The notes: generated by a model from the sequence alone, not told the origin. Counted from the stretch's first letter, positions 22,879-34,317 are shown. The stretch: DNA of 64,000 bases from Bicyclus anynana (GCF_947172395.1 NC_069097.1:6556142-6620141), one strand, 5' to 3'. Numbers and translations are program-made.

Positions 22879-23021
22879 GTACGGGGGGAAAGACTGCGCG
22901 GGTGTGAAGTCGTGCGTGCGGGGAAGTGAAGTCATCATTCGTGGGTTTTTCATTCATCGCTACACGCCCCCCGACCCGCGTGGACCATCATGAGTGTTAC
23001 GAACGAAGTTGCCAAGCTATA
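22879..23021. mobile_element. GC-rich foldback MITE, diverged copy
   Basis: GCGTGGACCATCATGAGTGT and TACGAACGAAGTTGCCAAGC match the right arm of the better-preserved copy at 57795-57954. The left arm is degraded. Confidence 0.55.
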
Positions 23022-23642
23022 ATTTGTTACCATTTATAGGTAATTTTCTCATTAGATTTACGATTGTAGCGCCATTTTAGTTACACATGAAATTGGTTCA
23101 ATTTTGTATTGGAAGGCTTTTCGGATTGCTTGAAATACAATTTCAGAAATACCAATACTAATTTCAGGTTACAGAGATGGGAATCGCGAAGGATTTAATT
23201 AATGTACTTGAATTTTGTGAAACATTTATTTGTACGTGAATTTTGGTCTATAGAAAAAAGAAAAATCTAGTATACTGAGAGCCTGTATTAGCCAGATCTT
23301 CGTGATTATGTATAAGCTGAAAATTTGACACATTTTCATTTCTACTATAGGTTGACCAAAGGTAAATGTAGTAGGCAGCTATGGAATTTGAACCGTGATA
23401 GCTTTAGGAGGAAGGATGTTTCAAAGGACCAGATCTTTAGCCGTCCAAGTAAAACGCGTAATTTTTTCATATTTTCCTCGATATAGTATGAAATATTATA
23501 TTCCCAGGCACTACATACCTACTGACTTTACGGCAACTTTTTGAAAAATACTGTAAAAAAATCAAACTGTATGTGAAAGGTTGCCATGAAGTATCTGGTG
23601 GCGATTAGAAACATGATTTCCACATGAAGTTCGATAGAAAAC

Positions 23643-23835
23643 TAGCTGACGTCGCGAGGTTTCACCCGCGTGGTTCCTGTTCCCGTAAGAGTACGGGAAT
23701 AATATATCCTATAGCCTTCCTCGATAAATGGGCTATCTAATATTGACAGAATTTTTCAAATCGGACCAGTAGTTCCTGAGATTAGCGCGTTCAATCAAAC
23801 AAACTAACTCTTCAGCTTTATATATTAGTATATAT
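23643..23835 (-). mobile_element. Helitron-like non-autonomous element, family 1
   Basis: CTAGCTGACGTCGCGAGGTT at the hairpin end, TAGCCTTCCTCGATAAATGG inside, TCAGCTTTATATATTAGTAT at the start end. Confidence 0.75.
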
Positions 23836-24561
23836 ATATGAAAAAACTATACTACTTAGTACAGTACTTGTAAAACTGAAGTTCTATAGAACGAAGTAAG
23901 TCTGGGCAATGCAGGCTCGCAGTCCATAGGTGAGTAAACACAGATTCGTAAGTATATACAGCATATAATTATACTAGGAACATAAATACATCAGATTTCA
24001 TATTTCTAAATGTGCAAAGCTGAAGTCATGTTTATTTAGACTGTAGTTTTAGAAAGTAACTTACCTCTTTACTGTACGGTTATATTAAAACTGTCTCTGT
24101 GTTACCTTGATTAGCTGGCTCGGCTACAGTAAATGAGGTCTAAGTTTCGAGTTCTGAGTCAGGCAATCAAAATGCCTAGCACTTTTACACTATAACTATA
24201 ATTACCTAAAGAAAACAGGTAAACAAATAACTAAACACTTGCGTATTAACATAACTAGCTAGGTACTTGCAAAAACGTTTGCCAGTCCTTTTGGGGACAA
24301 AATATGGAGTAAAATATACAATATGTCGTTATACGCTGTTCTGAATTTGTATATTACAGTGATTTATGTATACAGCATTCAGAAAGTAACATCATTTCAC
24401 CGCGATTGTGCTCGTATAACAGTCGAGTATAATATGTCACATTTCACTTACAGATGGATAACAACTACCACAAAGTGGAATTGCAATTAAACTCTGCGGG
24501 TGGCCTTTTACGATATAGATATAACAATCCCTTAACTATATGAATACTTACATTATTTACT
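23836..24561. other. Gene-free stretch
   Basis: AT-rich; a possible diverged tRNA-like piece near 24110-24165 (TAGCTGGCTCGGCTACAGTA, TTTCGAGTTCTGAGTCAGG). No gene seen. Confidence 0.35.
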
Positions 24562-25020
24562 AGAGGACGCCCGCGTCTTCGTCCGCGTGGAATTTGTTTT
24601 TCACAAATCCCATGAATTTTTCCGGGATGAAGATGATGTTTTTTTTTATTCTTTACAAGTTAGCCCTTGACCACAATCTCACCTGATGGTAAGTGATGAT
24701 GCAATCTAATATGGAAGCGGGCTAACTTGTTAGGAGGAGGATGAAAATCCACAACCCTTTCGCTAATCGCTTGGCGGTACGTCTTTATCGGTAGGGTGGT
24801 AACTAGCCGCGGCCGAAGCCTCCCACCAGCCAGACCTGGACCAATTAAGAAAACCTCAATCAGCCCAACCGGGGATCGACCCAAGACCTCCGTCTTGTAA
24901 AGCCACCGCGTATACCACTGAGCTACGGAGACCGTCAAAAAGCCTATGTGTGTGCAGCCTATGTGTTAATCCGGAGTGAAATCTATTTCCTTTCCAAATT
25001 TCAGTAAAATCGCTTAGTAG
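24562..25020 (-). mobile_element. Helitron-like element, family 2, split by a SINE
   Basis: The end GAGGACGCCCGCGTCTTCGT with TTTTTCCGGGATGAAG (24562-24635) and the interior CTATGTGTTAATCCGGAGTG (24958-25015) are collinear with 44308-44480. A family A SINE (24639-24936) separates them. Confidence 0.65.
24639..24936 (-). mobile_element. tRNA-derived SINE, family A, near full length, inside a Helitron-like element
   Basis: Tail TTCTTTACAAGTTAGCCC to head ACTGAGCTACGGAGACCGTC. The B box on the minus strand is GGGTCGATCCCCGG. A short internal deletion removes the CGGTTTCTACACG block. Confidence 0.88.
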
Positions 25021-25231
25021 TAGGCTTCGGCCGTAGCTAGTTACCACCCTACCAGCAAAGATTTACCGTTAAACGATTTAGCGTTCCGGTATGATATCGT
25101 GTATAAACCGAAGGGATTTTCATCCTCCTCCTAACAAGTTACCTCGCTTCCATCTTAAATTGCATCGTCACTTACCATCAGGTAGAATTATAGTCAAAGG
25201 CTAACTGGTAAAGAATAAAAACAAAAAAATA
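25021..25231 (+). mobile_element. tRNA-derived SINE, family A, head-truncated
   Basis: Starts at TAGGCTTCGGCCGTAGCT and ends GGCTAACTGGTAAAGAATAA then A-rich. Confidence 0.85.
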
Positions 25232-25694
25232 ATTTTCAAAATCGGTCCACAAATGACGGAAATATTGCTGGACATACATAAAAAAAACATACATACAGCC
25301 GAACGTAAAACCTCCTCCTTTTTACAAGTCGTATATAAAGGACGATACTGCGTATTGTGTCAAATGTAACCTTCTAAACCTGTACGCTATATTAGACTGC
25401 ATGATCACTCAACATCAAGTGAGATCGTAGTCTATCACTTGTTATATAAAAATAATTAAAAAACATGGCACTAAAAGTAAGTAACTTGAGTGAATTTCTA
25501 GTCATAAATTCATGAGATTCTTGGTACGTCAATACGAAAAATTCCGTCGTCTACAAGGCATACCGATTTCGTAACCCTTCACTTAACGTCACAAGCTAAC
25601 GGGTTAAGGTATTCCCTGGGAATTTGTTATATTTATGTCTTTTACATGAGATTCTTTACGCAAACTTTTTAAAAAAGTTGTTTAATAAAATCTT

Positions 25695-26010
25695 AAAAAA
25701 AAACCAGCCGACTTCAAAATCACAAAAATAAACTAAAAAGTGAAAAATAACATCGTATGTGCTATCTTCTGATCACTTTGAAGGCGGTGTTAAGACAGTG
25801 GCGTATACATTAAAGCCGTTTCTGAAAGAACCAAGGGACAGAACTGTTTGAAAATCCTAAAACCTTATGATTAAAACGGCTTGAGTTAATGCATGACAGT
25901 GTTATCACCGCCTTCAAAGTTATCAGAAATTATGTTATTTTTAAATGTTATTTTTCGCTTTTTAGTTTATTTTTGTGTTTTTTTTCAGTCGGATTTTTGT
26001 TAAAAAGATT
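25695..26010. mobile_element. Long foldback element
   Basis: Arms of about 110 bp: AGCCGACTTCAAAATCACAA through CACTTTGAAGGCGGTG on the left and CACCGCCTTCAAAGTTATCA through TTTGTGTTTTTTTTCAGTCG on the right are inverted with mismatches. Family resemblance to 13850-14170. Confidence 0.65.
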
Positions 26011-26293
26011 TTACTTTTCTGTTTTTAGTGTGCATAGTGAACGAAAGCGCCACAGTACGGGAAATTTCGTTATTTTCATTTTAACACAAAATTGGGCCCA
26101 TGTGGTCTGATCACAAGGTCCTGAATTCGAACACTGGGTTGGAATATAACATATTAAACTTTACAAGGTTGTAAATAATTCTTGGAATGTCCTAAAAAAT
26201 ATTTTCAGTAAAAAATTGCAGTCCGGCGTTAGCAAGATTTAAAGTTTTTTCTCATTGTTTAAGTACTACTTCGTGCTTCGAAGAGTACGCTTA

Positions 26294-26421
26294 ACCAGCA
26301 AGCTCATTCACTCATCTTTGACTATGCTATTGAATTAAACGAAATTGAGATTCTGTGTAACAAATGTCATCCCTACATACCTACCTATTGGTGCCTACTG
26401 GTGGATATCATACAGTAGGTA
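26294..26421 (+). repeat. 120-bp dispersed repeat (inverted relative of 6426-6672)
   Basis: Contains ATCTTTGACTATGC, GAAATTGAGATTCTGTGTAA and CTGGTGGATATCATACAGTA; the closest relative is 60204-60318. Confidence 0.65.
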
Positions 26422-26444
26422 GATGACATTCCTCAAATGATGTT

Positions 26445-26696
26445 TATTGACGTGATAACGTCTTTTAATTCGATGAAACCGGCTGCACACTCGAAAAATA
26501 ATGCCGTCATGCTTCGTTCCATTGTTCAAGAGTTGCCAACTTTTTTTACAAGAAATAAAGTATATTCTATGAAGATTATTAAATAGTATTTTAGGAAAAC
26601 GAATATTTTCTTTTGAAAAATGCAACCATTCCATCAGTATTTTCTTATGACGTTGTCACGTTCAACTATCGTCAGTAAACCGACTTTACAGACCGA
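26445..26696 (+). repeat. Unclassified 250-bp dispersed repeat, copy 3 of 3
   Basis: Blocks ATTGACGTGATAACGTC, AGAGTTGCCAACTTTTTTTA, AAATGCAACCATTCCATCAG and GTCAGTAAACCGACTTTACA, in the same order as the other two copies. Confidence 0.7.
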
Positions 26697-26699
26697 AGA

Positions 26700-28180
26700 C
26701 CAAAATAATAATAATAAAGACCAAAATAGTGAAGAAGCTAACTGTTCATTATTACTAACATTTGATAATGATCGGCGTATAATGAAATATTGTCACTTCA
26801 CTTTAAAGGTTGCCATTAAAACTGATTATAAGCTGGTGATGATAATGATAATAGTATCGTGATGAAAATAAATTTTACGCTAGTCTTTTTCCGCTAAAAA
26901 GAAAAATAAAAGATTTCCACTCCATTGCTTTTAAAAGTTCTAAAAGTTAATGTACTAAACGGCAATATCCCCTAAGTCAATGTACTTACTAAGAACAGCT
27001 TTGATATTGTTTTCTGGCTGAAAATATACTCGTAAGCGTAATAACTCAATTTTAAAACCAAATTATATTGCCGTGGTTACACGTAATTGAAACCATGAAA
27101 ATAATGAGCTACTCTGATTGGTGTCGCGTTAAAAGTGTTATTCTGTAATTGTATACACTTGTAACTTCAACGTTGATTTAACGATGAAATAAAATAGCTA
27201 GAAGTATAACTAACATAATTACTAATGAAAACTGTATTAGGAGTGGTTGATTATGGGCTTATCCTTTAAGATATTGAGTCTTATCACATTAGTGAACTTT
27301 GCAGGAAATGTATATATCGGCGGAGCCGTATAGTCTAAGAGCAGGTTCTAAGCTTTACGTGTCAAGGATGGCTGGTACACAAAGTAACACTATAAATCAT
27401 CACCGAATCGATCGCTTAACTTACTAATATAGTTCTACCCTTTAAGTACACTTGATCAAGTATAGCGCTGATACTATCAGATGTAAACCAAGATTAAGGT
27501 AAGGCAGCCAAGAGTGAAATCGCGGGCTAGTAACCGCTAGTAGCAAGGTTAAAGGATCCTTTTACAGTTAACAAATACTCCCTTTCTCCACTCGTGTTGC
27601 CTTCCAACTAAGTAACTAACAATGCAATGGCCTTACTTCTATAAACTCACCCACTAGCTTCTACATCACGATCACTATTTCACTATGATTAACAAATGAA
27701 CGACGACTATCCATTTCAAGAACTTGATTACACTGAACTGCTCGACCAGCAGGCTACATAGTAGCAGAGCGCCTCCACTCCATAAAGCGTACCGCCTACG
27801 CGCTATTTCAACGCAATACTATTGAACGAGAATCACGTGATAAATCTTTCACAGTCTTATTTGTTTAAACAGTAAATAATTAAATCCCAATTACATGAAA
27901 ACCTGATTCTAATATTATCACAATAATAAACGTAGATTTTGCTATTCGTTCAAATAACTCACTCGGCGACATATACATATTTTTTAAATAATTTATTGAT
28001 TTTAATAGTTTTATCATACACATAATAATAACTAAATACTAAGTGAATTTAAATTTCTCGATTACTGAACATTTTTTATTAATAATTTTAGGAATACACA
28101 TAATTTTTAGTTGTGATAGCAAAGATAGTCAAGTACATAGTAGTTAGTAGCAGCGTGTCGTTTCCGATTTTAGCTTCGTA
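26700..28180. other. Gene-free stretch
   Basis: AT-rich DNA with a dispersed-repeat relative at 27495-27830 (shares blocks with 21836-22044). Nothing gene-like on either strand. Confidence 0.4.
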
Positions 28181-28184
28181 AGTT

Positions 28185-28325
28185 CAACGAGCTGTTTGAT
28201 TTGATTTCGAGGTTCAGAGAGAGGTTTGAAAAGCTGTGTCCCGGACGATAGAGTGGAGCATGGCTTTCAATGTGGCCGTATATACTGGGCATGTAATTTT
28301 GTAGAAAAATAGGTTTTATTATTTT
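28185..28325 (+). repeat. Unexplained paralogous segment, copy 1
   Basis: GAGCTGTTTGATTTGATTTC, then GGTTTGAAAAGCTGTGTCC, then GGAGCATGGCTTTCAATGTG align in order with 34838-34975. Mixed GC content, and not similar to any other repeat in the window. Confidence 0.5.
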
Positions 28326-28376
28326 ATTAGCAGACGTCCGCGAGTCCCACCGCGTGGAAATCAATGTAAACTTTCA

Positions 28377-28673
28377 AACCACATTCGGCTAACTGCTGAG
28401 CTCGAGTCTCCTCTCAGAATGAGAGGGGTTAGGCCAATAGTCCACCACGCTGGCCCAATGCGGATTGGCAGACTTCACACACGCAGAGAATTAAGATAAT
28501 TCACTGGTATGTAGGTTTCCTCACGATGTTTTTCCTTTACCGTTTGAGACACGTGATATTTAATTTCTTAAAATGCGCACAACTGAAAAGTTGGAGGTGC
28601 ATGCCCCGGACCGGATTCGAACCCACACCCTACGGATGGAGGCAGAGGTCATATCCACTGGGCTATCACGGAT
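28377..28673 (-). mobile_element. tRNA-derived SINE, family B, full length
   Basis: From ACCACATTCGGCTAACTGCT at the tail to CCACTGGGCTATCACGG at the head; B box on the minus strand GGTTCGAATCCGG. Preceded by a Helitron family 2 end piece at 28327-28358. Confidence 0.9.
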
Positions 28674-28734
28674 CAACAGCACAACACTTAATAGATTGAA
28701 TTTTAAAAATTCTTGAATCATATTATATTTTGAT

Positions 28735-28960
28735 TGATTTGATTTATGAACAAATTTTGAAAACTGTAACTTTAAAAATTAAGGACCATATAAACTTTCA
28801 ACTTTCAACCTCTATTTTTACCCCTTTTATTTTTATTTTAGGGTCAAAAGGTACCCTATGTTTTGCTCCAAGGTCCCATTTACCGTGCCGTGAAAAGATA
28901 ACAGTCAGACAGACTTACTTTCAGAGTTATAAAATAAGTATAGATTTTACTCTCATTTTG
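28735..28960 (+). repeat. Probable dispersed repeat fragment
   Basis: GGGTCAAAAGGTACCCTATG and CAGTCAGACAGACTTACTTT, then ATAAAATAAGTATAGATTTT, look like a common lepidopteran repeat. The 125-codon frame across it is therefore probably not a gene. Family not assigned; single copy in this window. Confidence 0.4.
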
Positions 28961-29657
28961 TATTTAACTAAAGACACTATGAAGATAGGTATCTTTATGA
29001 ATTGCATTCATCATCAAAGGACTTTGATCCCACCCGGATTATTTTTGCACTCAAATGTAGGCAGGTTTTTTCTTGGAAGTAAAAGTCGAATATTAATCAA
29101 GTTTTAAGGGAAAACTTCCCAAAAATATTTTATTCTTATTTTTATTATAAAGCTAAATTTTTTGATGTTTCAACGACGAATACATCGTTGTTGAAATCAA
29201 CACGACAGCCTGTTTTCATAGTACACTCATTAGATATCGTGCCTCGAGCTAAATCGTTTACAAACAGTGTCTCAGCTAAATTTTCCAAGACTTACTATAA
29301 ACAATGCTGTTTGTAATTTACAATATTAATTAGTTGTTAAACATTTAACGTGATTGCAATGTGGTCTTAAAGTTAAATTTGTAACTCTATATTTTTGGTT
29401 CTGTCCTTATTCCTTTTTTTCCTCGTGGTGACAGGGACTGAAATACGTAAACGGCGCGTAATCCGTTATAAATGTATTATAATAATAATAATTTAATTTT
29501 AGTTACAACCGCCTTTAGTAGCTTTCTATTATGAAATGCTGAAATTTTTAAACTGTAAAAAGACGTGTAAAAAGTCTAAATAAATTTTTCATGTGCTAAG
29601 TCAATAAATTGGTGATACCGATTTTTTTATAATTAAGTATCTATTATACCTGTAAAG

Positions 29658-29935
29658 GTGATAGATAGCCTAGTTGACCTCTGATTTCGATTCGGAGGGC
29701 GTAGGTTTGAATCCGATCTATGCACCTCCAACTTTTATGTGCATTTTAAGAAATAAATTATCACTTGTATCAAACGGTAAAGGTAAGTACAATAATAGGC
29801 ATACCTGAGAATTTTCTTAATTCTCTACGTGTGTGAAGTCTGTCACTCCACATTGGATGAGGCCTAACCCCTCTCATTCTGAGAGGAGACTCGTGCTCAA
29901 CAGTGAGCAGAACATGGGTTGTCAATGATGATGTA
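29658..29935 (+). mobile_element. tRNA-derived SINE, family B, near full length, diverged head
   Basis: A-box region GTGATAGATAGCCTAGTTGACC, B box GGTTTGAATCCGA, tail CAGTGAGCAGAACATGGGTT then GATGATG. Confidence 0.85.
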
Positions 29936-30138
29936 GATAAGTGTCGTAGGTTTTAGTAGGTTCTTTTCAAGTTTTATAAAAATATCTGGAGTTTTTGTAG
30001 AAAATGGAAGTTTAGTTACGTGTCGTTTCCGCAGGAGCAATGGTTTGTAAATTATTTAATGTAGATTTAAATTGGATATTTTAAAACTAGTACGGCGGCT
30101 AGCTCGAAATAGCAAGAAACAAATGCAACAAACAAATT

Positions 30139-30471
30139 GACGGCCTCCGTGGCGCAGTGGTATGCGCGGTGGATTTACAAAACGGAGGTCCTGGGTTCGA
30201 TCCCCGGCTAGGCCGATTGAGATTTTCTTAATTGGTCCTGGTCTGGCTGGTGGGAGGCTTCGGCCGTAGCTAGTTACCACCCTACCGACAAAGACGTACC
30301 GCCAAGCGATTTAGCGTTCCGGTACGATGTCATGTAGAAACCGAAAAGAGGTGTGGATTTTCATCCTCCTCCTAAGAAGTTAGCCCGCTTCCATCTTAGA
30401 CTGCCTCATCACCTACCATCAGGCGAGATTGTAGTCAAGGGCTAACTTGTAAAGAATAAAAAAAAAAAAAA
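30139..30471 (+). mobile_element. tRNA-derived SINE, family A, full length
   Basis: Head GACGGCCTCCGTGGCGCAGT, B box GGGTTCGATCCCCGGC, body CCAAGCGATTTAGCGTTCCG, A-rich tail to 30471. A minus-strand frame across it is a shadow. Confidence 0.92.
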
Positions 30472-30490
30472 CTCTTTAATTAAAAAGCAT

Positions 30491-30693
30491 CTATACTAAT
30501 ATTATAAAGTTGAAGAATTTGTTTGTTTGTTTGTTTGAACGCGCTAATCTCAGGAACTACTACTAGTCCGGTTTGAAAAATTCTTTCAGTGTTAGATAGC
30601 CCATGTATCGAGAAAGGTTTTTCAGGCTATATTAGCCCCGTATTCTTACGGGAACGGGAACCACTTAGGTGAAACCGCGCGGCGTCAGCTAGT
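30491..30693 (+). mobile_element. Helitron-like non-autonomous element, family 1, full length
   Basis: Starts CTATACTAATATTATAAAGT and ends CGCGCGGCGTCAGCTAGT. The subterminal hairpin is formed by AGGTGAAACC-type sequence and CCGTATTCTTACGGG (30641-30655), a 5-bp stem. Confidence 0.78.
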
Positions 30694-30884
30694 ATTAGAT
30701 ATAAAGTATGGATTATTAACTTCGGTGAACTTATCAAGTATTGCAAAACTTTTGTATGCTGTACGTATTAAGTTCTACAATTAGTAACACTATATTTACT
30801 TGGCTTTGTTAGAAACTTCATCTTATAACTCAAACTCATAATCCGTTTATTAATATAGTATAATAAATCAGATAGTTTAAAGAA

Positions 30885-30938
30885 ATATACATAGAAATAG
30901 TTTAATAATAAAGAATATTAAACTATTTCTATGTATAT
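30885..30938. repeat. Perfect 23-bp hairpin
   Basis: The arm starting ATATACATAGAAATAG (30885-30907), an eight-base loop, and its exact inverse (30916-30938). Confidence 0.92.
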
Positions 30939-31058
30939 AAATAACAGATAAATAATGTTAATTAATTATATTTAGAAATGAAAACTACAATTAACAGAAA
31001 TAATGTGCAAACAAAAATAATCCACTATCAATGATATTTAAGATCTCTCCAAATATAG

Positions 31059-31735
31059 AAAAACCGGCCAAGTGCGAATGAGAGTCGCGAATGTAGGATT
31101 CCGTACCATTAATGTACCTATAATGGCAGGCGTCCACAGATCCGCGTCGTACTTATCGGACGCATAGCATCAAACGGATTTTAAATTTTTTTGTATAAAA
31201 AGTCATATAAATGCGTCCACAGATCCGCATCGTACATACCGGATGCATTGTATCAAACGGATTTACTATTCTTTGTATAGAAAGTCATACACTTGCGCCC
31301 ACTGATCCACATCGTACGGTTCGCATCGAACGAATTTTATCTACCGTAAAATCCGTTTGATGCGATGCGTCTGATAATGTACGATTCGGATTAGTGGACG
31401 CACTTGTATGACTTTCTGTCAACTATCTAACTATCACGGCCTGTAGTGCTAACATTCGTCTAATGAGATAATCTCGTGAAAAAAATAAACAAATTTTAAC
31501 AAATGTCGGTGTATTCGGAAATATCTCTATCTCTTTCATTGGGATAAGACGAAAGAGTTTGGTCTGGGTCAATTCCATCGCCATTGGACGACATTTTTTC
31601 TATTTCACTTCATTTAATCGCATGTTAGCACTACTGGTGACAGATGTACGGACGAACAACAGCGGAGTCCAAGTAATCTAAGCCCATTTTACCGTTTACC
31701 CAAACCACAACGGAACCTTAAAAATCGTGTCACGG
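31059..31735 (+). mobile_element. Non-autonomous element with an inner insertion
   Basis: Left part CCGGCCAAGTGCGAATGAGA and GTAGGATTCCGTACC, right part ACAGCGGAGTCCAAGTAATC and CACAACGGAACCTTAAAAAT, correspond to the two ends of a widespread insect repeat. The block at 31128-31425 appears inserted between them. Confidence 0.55.
31128..31425. repeat. MITE cluster: three direct units and one inverted unit
   Basis: GCGTCCACAGATCCG, ATCAAACGGATT and AAAGTCATA recur at ~31131-31209, 31213-31290 and (shortened) 31295-31340, then inverted at 31345-31425 (AATCCGTTTGATGCGATGCG, TTAGTGGACGCACTTG). The unit is about 80 bp. Confidence 0.7.
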
Positions 31736-32220
31736 TGTTAGTGGTCGTGCTCCTTCAAAACTGCTTAAACTATTTTATTTTGTATATTGGAAATTTTTCA
31801 CCCTCCTGCCCCCATCCCCCATTTTTATCACCGGATTTTAGTATTATAACAATATGACCAATCAACGTTTGCCGGGTGAGCCAGTAATATATTTTTTAAT
31901 AATAAAAGGTTATAGTTTTATGTAGTTTTCGTAATAAAAAATAACAATAAAATTTATATTCAAAAAAGTGTGTTTATTTGTTTACTCGCTATAAAACCAA
32001 TTAAATCTGTTATAAGCGTTTCCTATTTACGTTGTTAACTGTGAGAGGAAATAAATATTATTGCGTGCGGCTAATTCAAGACGTCACGCGACGACCTTTT
32101 GCGAACTTTTGTTTCGTAGGCGCTTTGGAAGTTGTTTCTGTTAGTCTAGTTCATAGGTTCCCAAACTTGTGTTTCTTATAGACCACTTTCTAATTAATCT
32201 GGTTCTAGTGGACTCCCTGC

Positions 32221-32278
32221 TCTTTGTAGAGTTTTGGATAGAAATATAGCAATATTTCTATCCAAAACTCTACAAAGA
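32221..32278. repeat. Perfect 27-bp hairpin
   Basis: The arm starting TCTTTGTAGAGTTTTGGATA (32221-32247), loop AGCA, exact inverse 32252-32278. Confidence 0.95.
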
Positions 32279-32317
32279 ATAAAATAAAATAAAATCTTTA
32301 AAATTAGCCACACACAC

Positions 32318-32390
32318 TAAATAAGCCACGTTTAGGCCTTCCTTTACGGGGTGGGGCTTCGTAAAAGAAGGCCTAAACGTGGCTTATTTA
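32318..32390. repeat. 30-bp hairpin, one mismatch
   Basis: The arm starting TAAATAAGCCACGTTTAGGC (32318-32347), a 13-base G-rich loop, inverse arm 32361-32390. It lies 40 bases from the hairpin at 32221-32278. Confidence 0.92.
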
Positions 32391-32937
32391 TAAAATATTC
32401 CTGAAGAAGTTTAGAGGTGATAAGAATTACGATTACATATTTTTTTAAGTTCCGAATAAGAAATATCGTCAAATGACGAATAAGTGGATTGATCACGACT
32501 AAGACTATGATCATGGTAATATAGATCATAATTAGGAGGTTATGCAAATATAATATATCAATTGTCACGGAAACCTGACGTAGGTGCAGCAAAAAGGGCA
32601 CCGTACTTAATAAGGGCATCTAAAAATTAAACAGATTTGTACTGCTTTGGGAGAGCTTAGTCTTACTCTTGTCCAACCCTTATGTTAAAAATGGATGTCT
32701 CTTTTGGGTATACTGTACCTACATTCATTTCGAAAGAAAATGTGAAAAATTCTAAGCCAATAGACATCATCAATTACTGAGTCATCTTATCATCTATTTA
32801 CATTAAATAGTTTTTATCAATTAGTTGTTATATAATAAATCTAAAAAAATAAATTCTCTGTCCTCTATGATTTGTAAATAACTGTGTTTTTTCAAGGGAT
32901 TATAGCAATATAAACGATAATAAAACATTATCAAGCC
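32391..32937. other. Gene-free stretch
   Basis: AT-rich, no shared repeat and no conserved frame. The 91-codon minus-strand frame at 32344-32619 starts inside the hairpin and lacks motifs. Confidence 0.4.
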
Positions 32938-33195
32938 TAATTAAAATTTATGACTGTCTGTCTGTCTTTATGTTTGTATGGGCTAATCTTTGGGGCGGTT
33001 GAACAGATTTTAGTGGGACATTGGAAGATAGAAGAGATTATTGAGCAATATTAAGGCTGCTTCTTATCCCGGATAAATCTATGTTTTCCGCGGTATTCGT
33101 GAAAAACTATCTTCACGTGGACGAAGTCGTGGGCGTCGAAAGTAGAAAAAAAAACTTACCGGTCAACTTGAGAACCTCCTCCTTTTTAAAGTCGG
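32938..33195 (+). mobile_element. Helitron-like element, family 2, followed by a CTCCTCCTTTTT end piece
   Basis: GACTGTCTGTCTGTCTTTAT, ATGGGCTAATCTTTGGGGCG and CGTGGACGAAGTCGTGGGCG to about 33140, then AACCTCCTCCTTTTTAAAGT to 33192, a terminus shared with 12150, 25310 and 39840. Confidence 0.55.
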
Positions 33196-33722
33196 TTAAA
33201 AATTGTCATAATCGGACAAAAGAATCAGAAGAGTCTGGTGTAAGTAAATTAAAACATACGGTGATCTGAGATCTGCTACTTTTTATACGCAAGTCAAAAA
33301 AACAACTTTTATTCCCATTAAAATGTTTGCAAACCCTTTTATGGTGTCGACCATAAAATGTATTACAAATCCATTCCATTATATACCTTATGGTAATTGG
33401 TTAAGATCCAGAATTGGTTGCTATAATTTTAAATTGTGGAAGTATTGGTAAAGCCGGTAACAAGGTCCTTTCGTGTAGGAAAATCCAACACCTTTAATTT
33501 ACTTCGAATCCCTTTTAATTTTACAAACGGCACGTTCAGTGCAAATGTACTTTCAGTATGTATGAGCTAAAATTTTAGCCATTTGAGGAATGAAATTAGA
33601 TTTTTGGCACAAATATTATGTTCAGAGAGTTAATAAGATGTGAAGTGAACGTATTAAATACTTACTAGAAACGGGCATAATGTTAGTTATTTCTGCATAT
33701 CGTCTCCAAAGGGAAAAAATCT

Positions 33723-33965
33723 ATTGTAGGTTTGGGTGTACTCTTCTATAACAAGATCCCCAAGTCTGTGATGGACCTGCATAACTTTAAGCACGTGTTA
33801 AAAAACATTTACTTAGTCGAGGTTACTACGTCATTGATGAGTTCCTTAATGATAAAGGTGCTTGGATCAGATTCCACCTTCACACAAAAAGTAAAACTAT
33901 ATGTAATTGTAATGTTGTAATCAATTATTGTAAATTATAACACTGTATGATTATTTTTAAAAAGA
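33723..33965 (+). mobile_element. Non-LTR retrotransposon ORF2 C-terminal remnant and 3' UTR
   Basis: The plus-strand frame 33732-33890 reads NKIPKSVMDLHNFKHVLKN then short hydrophobic segments, resembling the C terminus of a CR1/Jockey-like reverse transcriptase. An inverted relative lies at 40316-40600. Degraded by frameshift or substitution; not a host gene. Confidence 0.6.
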
Positions 33966-34254
33966 GCAACTGTTAAGTATTAGTAGTAGAAGTATGGGGT
34001 ATTACTTGATAACTGTACACATTGAAACGAACACAAAATGTTCTGTTTGTCAACTTTTTCACATGTGGACGTTGATGCTGCTAGGCTAGACAAATGCGCT
34101 TAGTCGTGTCAACCTCCAGTCAGATACGTTAGTTTAGAGGATCACACATTCATCAAAATATTAGGGAGTGTTCACACTTGACGTCTACAATCAAACGTAG
34201 TATTATTATGGCGTTGTGGGTTCTAACAGTAAGCTACGATATTTGTGAGTACAA

Positions 34255-34300
34255 TAGGGTATATTTTATCCCCGTAATCTTACGGGAAATGGCAATCCTT
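34255..34300 (+). mobile_element. Helitron-like family 1 end fragment, left part
   Basis: GGGTATATTTTATCCCCGTA then ATCTTACGGGAA. The matching right part (ATTCTTACGGGAACTGGAGC to CGGTGCGTCGGTTAG) is at 34597-34648, with other sequence in between. Confidence 0.45.
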
Positions 34301-34317
34301 GGAAGAGGCCTTCGCCT

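Noticed and set aside
28730..29107. 125-codon plus-strand frame
   Set aside because: Its middle is a repeat-like segment (GGTCAAAAGGTACCCTATG, CAGACAGACTTACTTT); no domain and no conserved start context.
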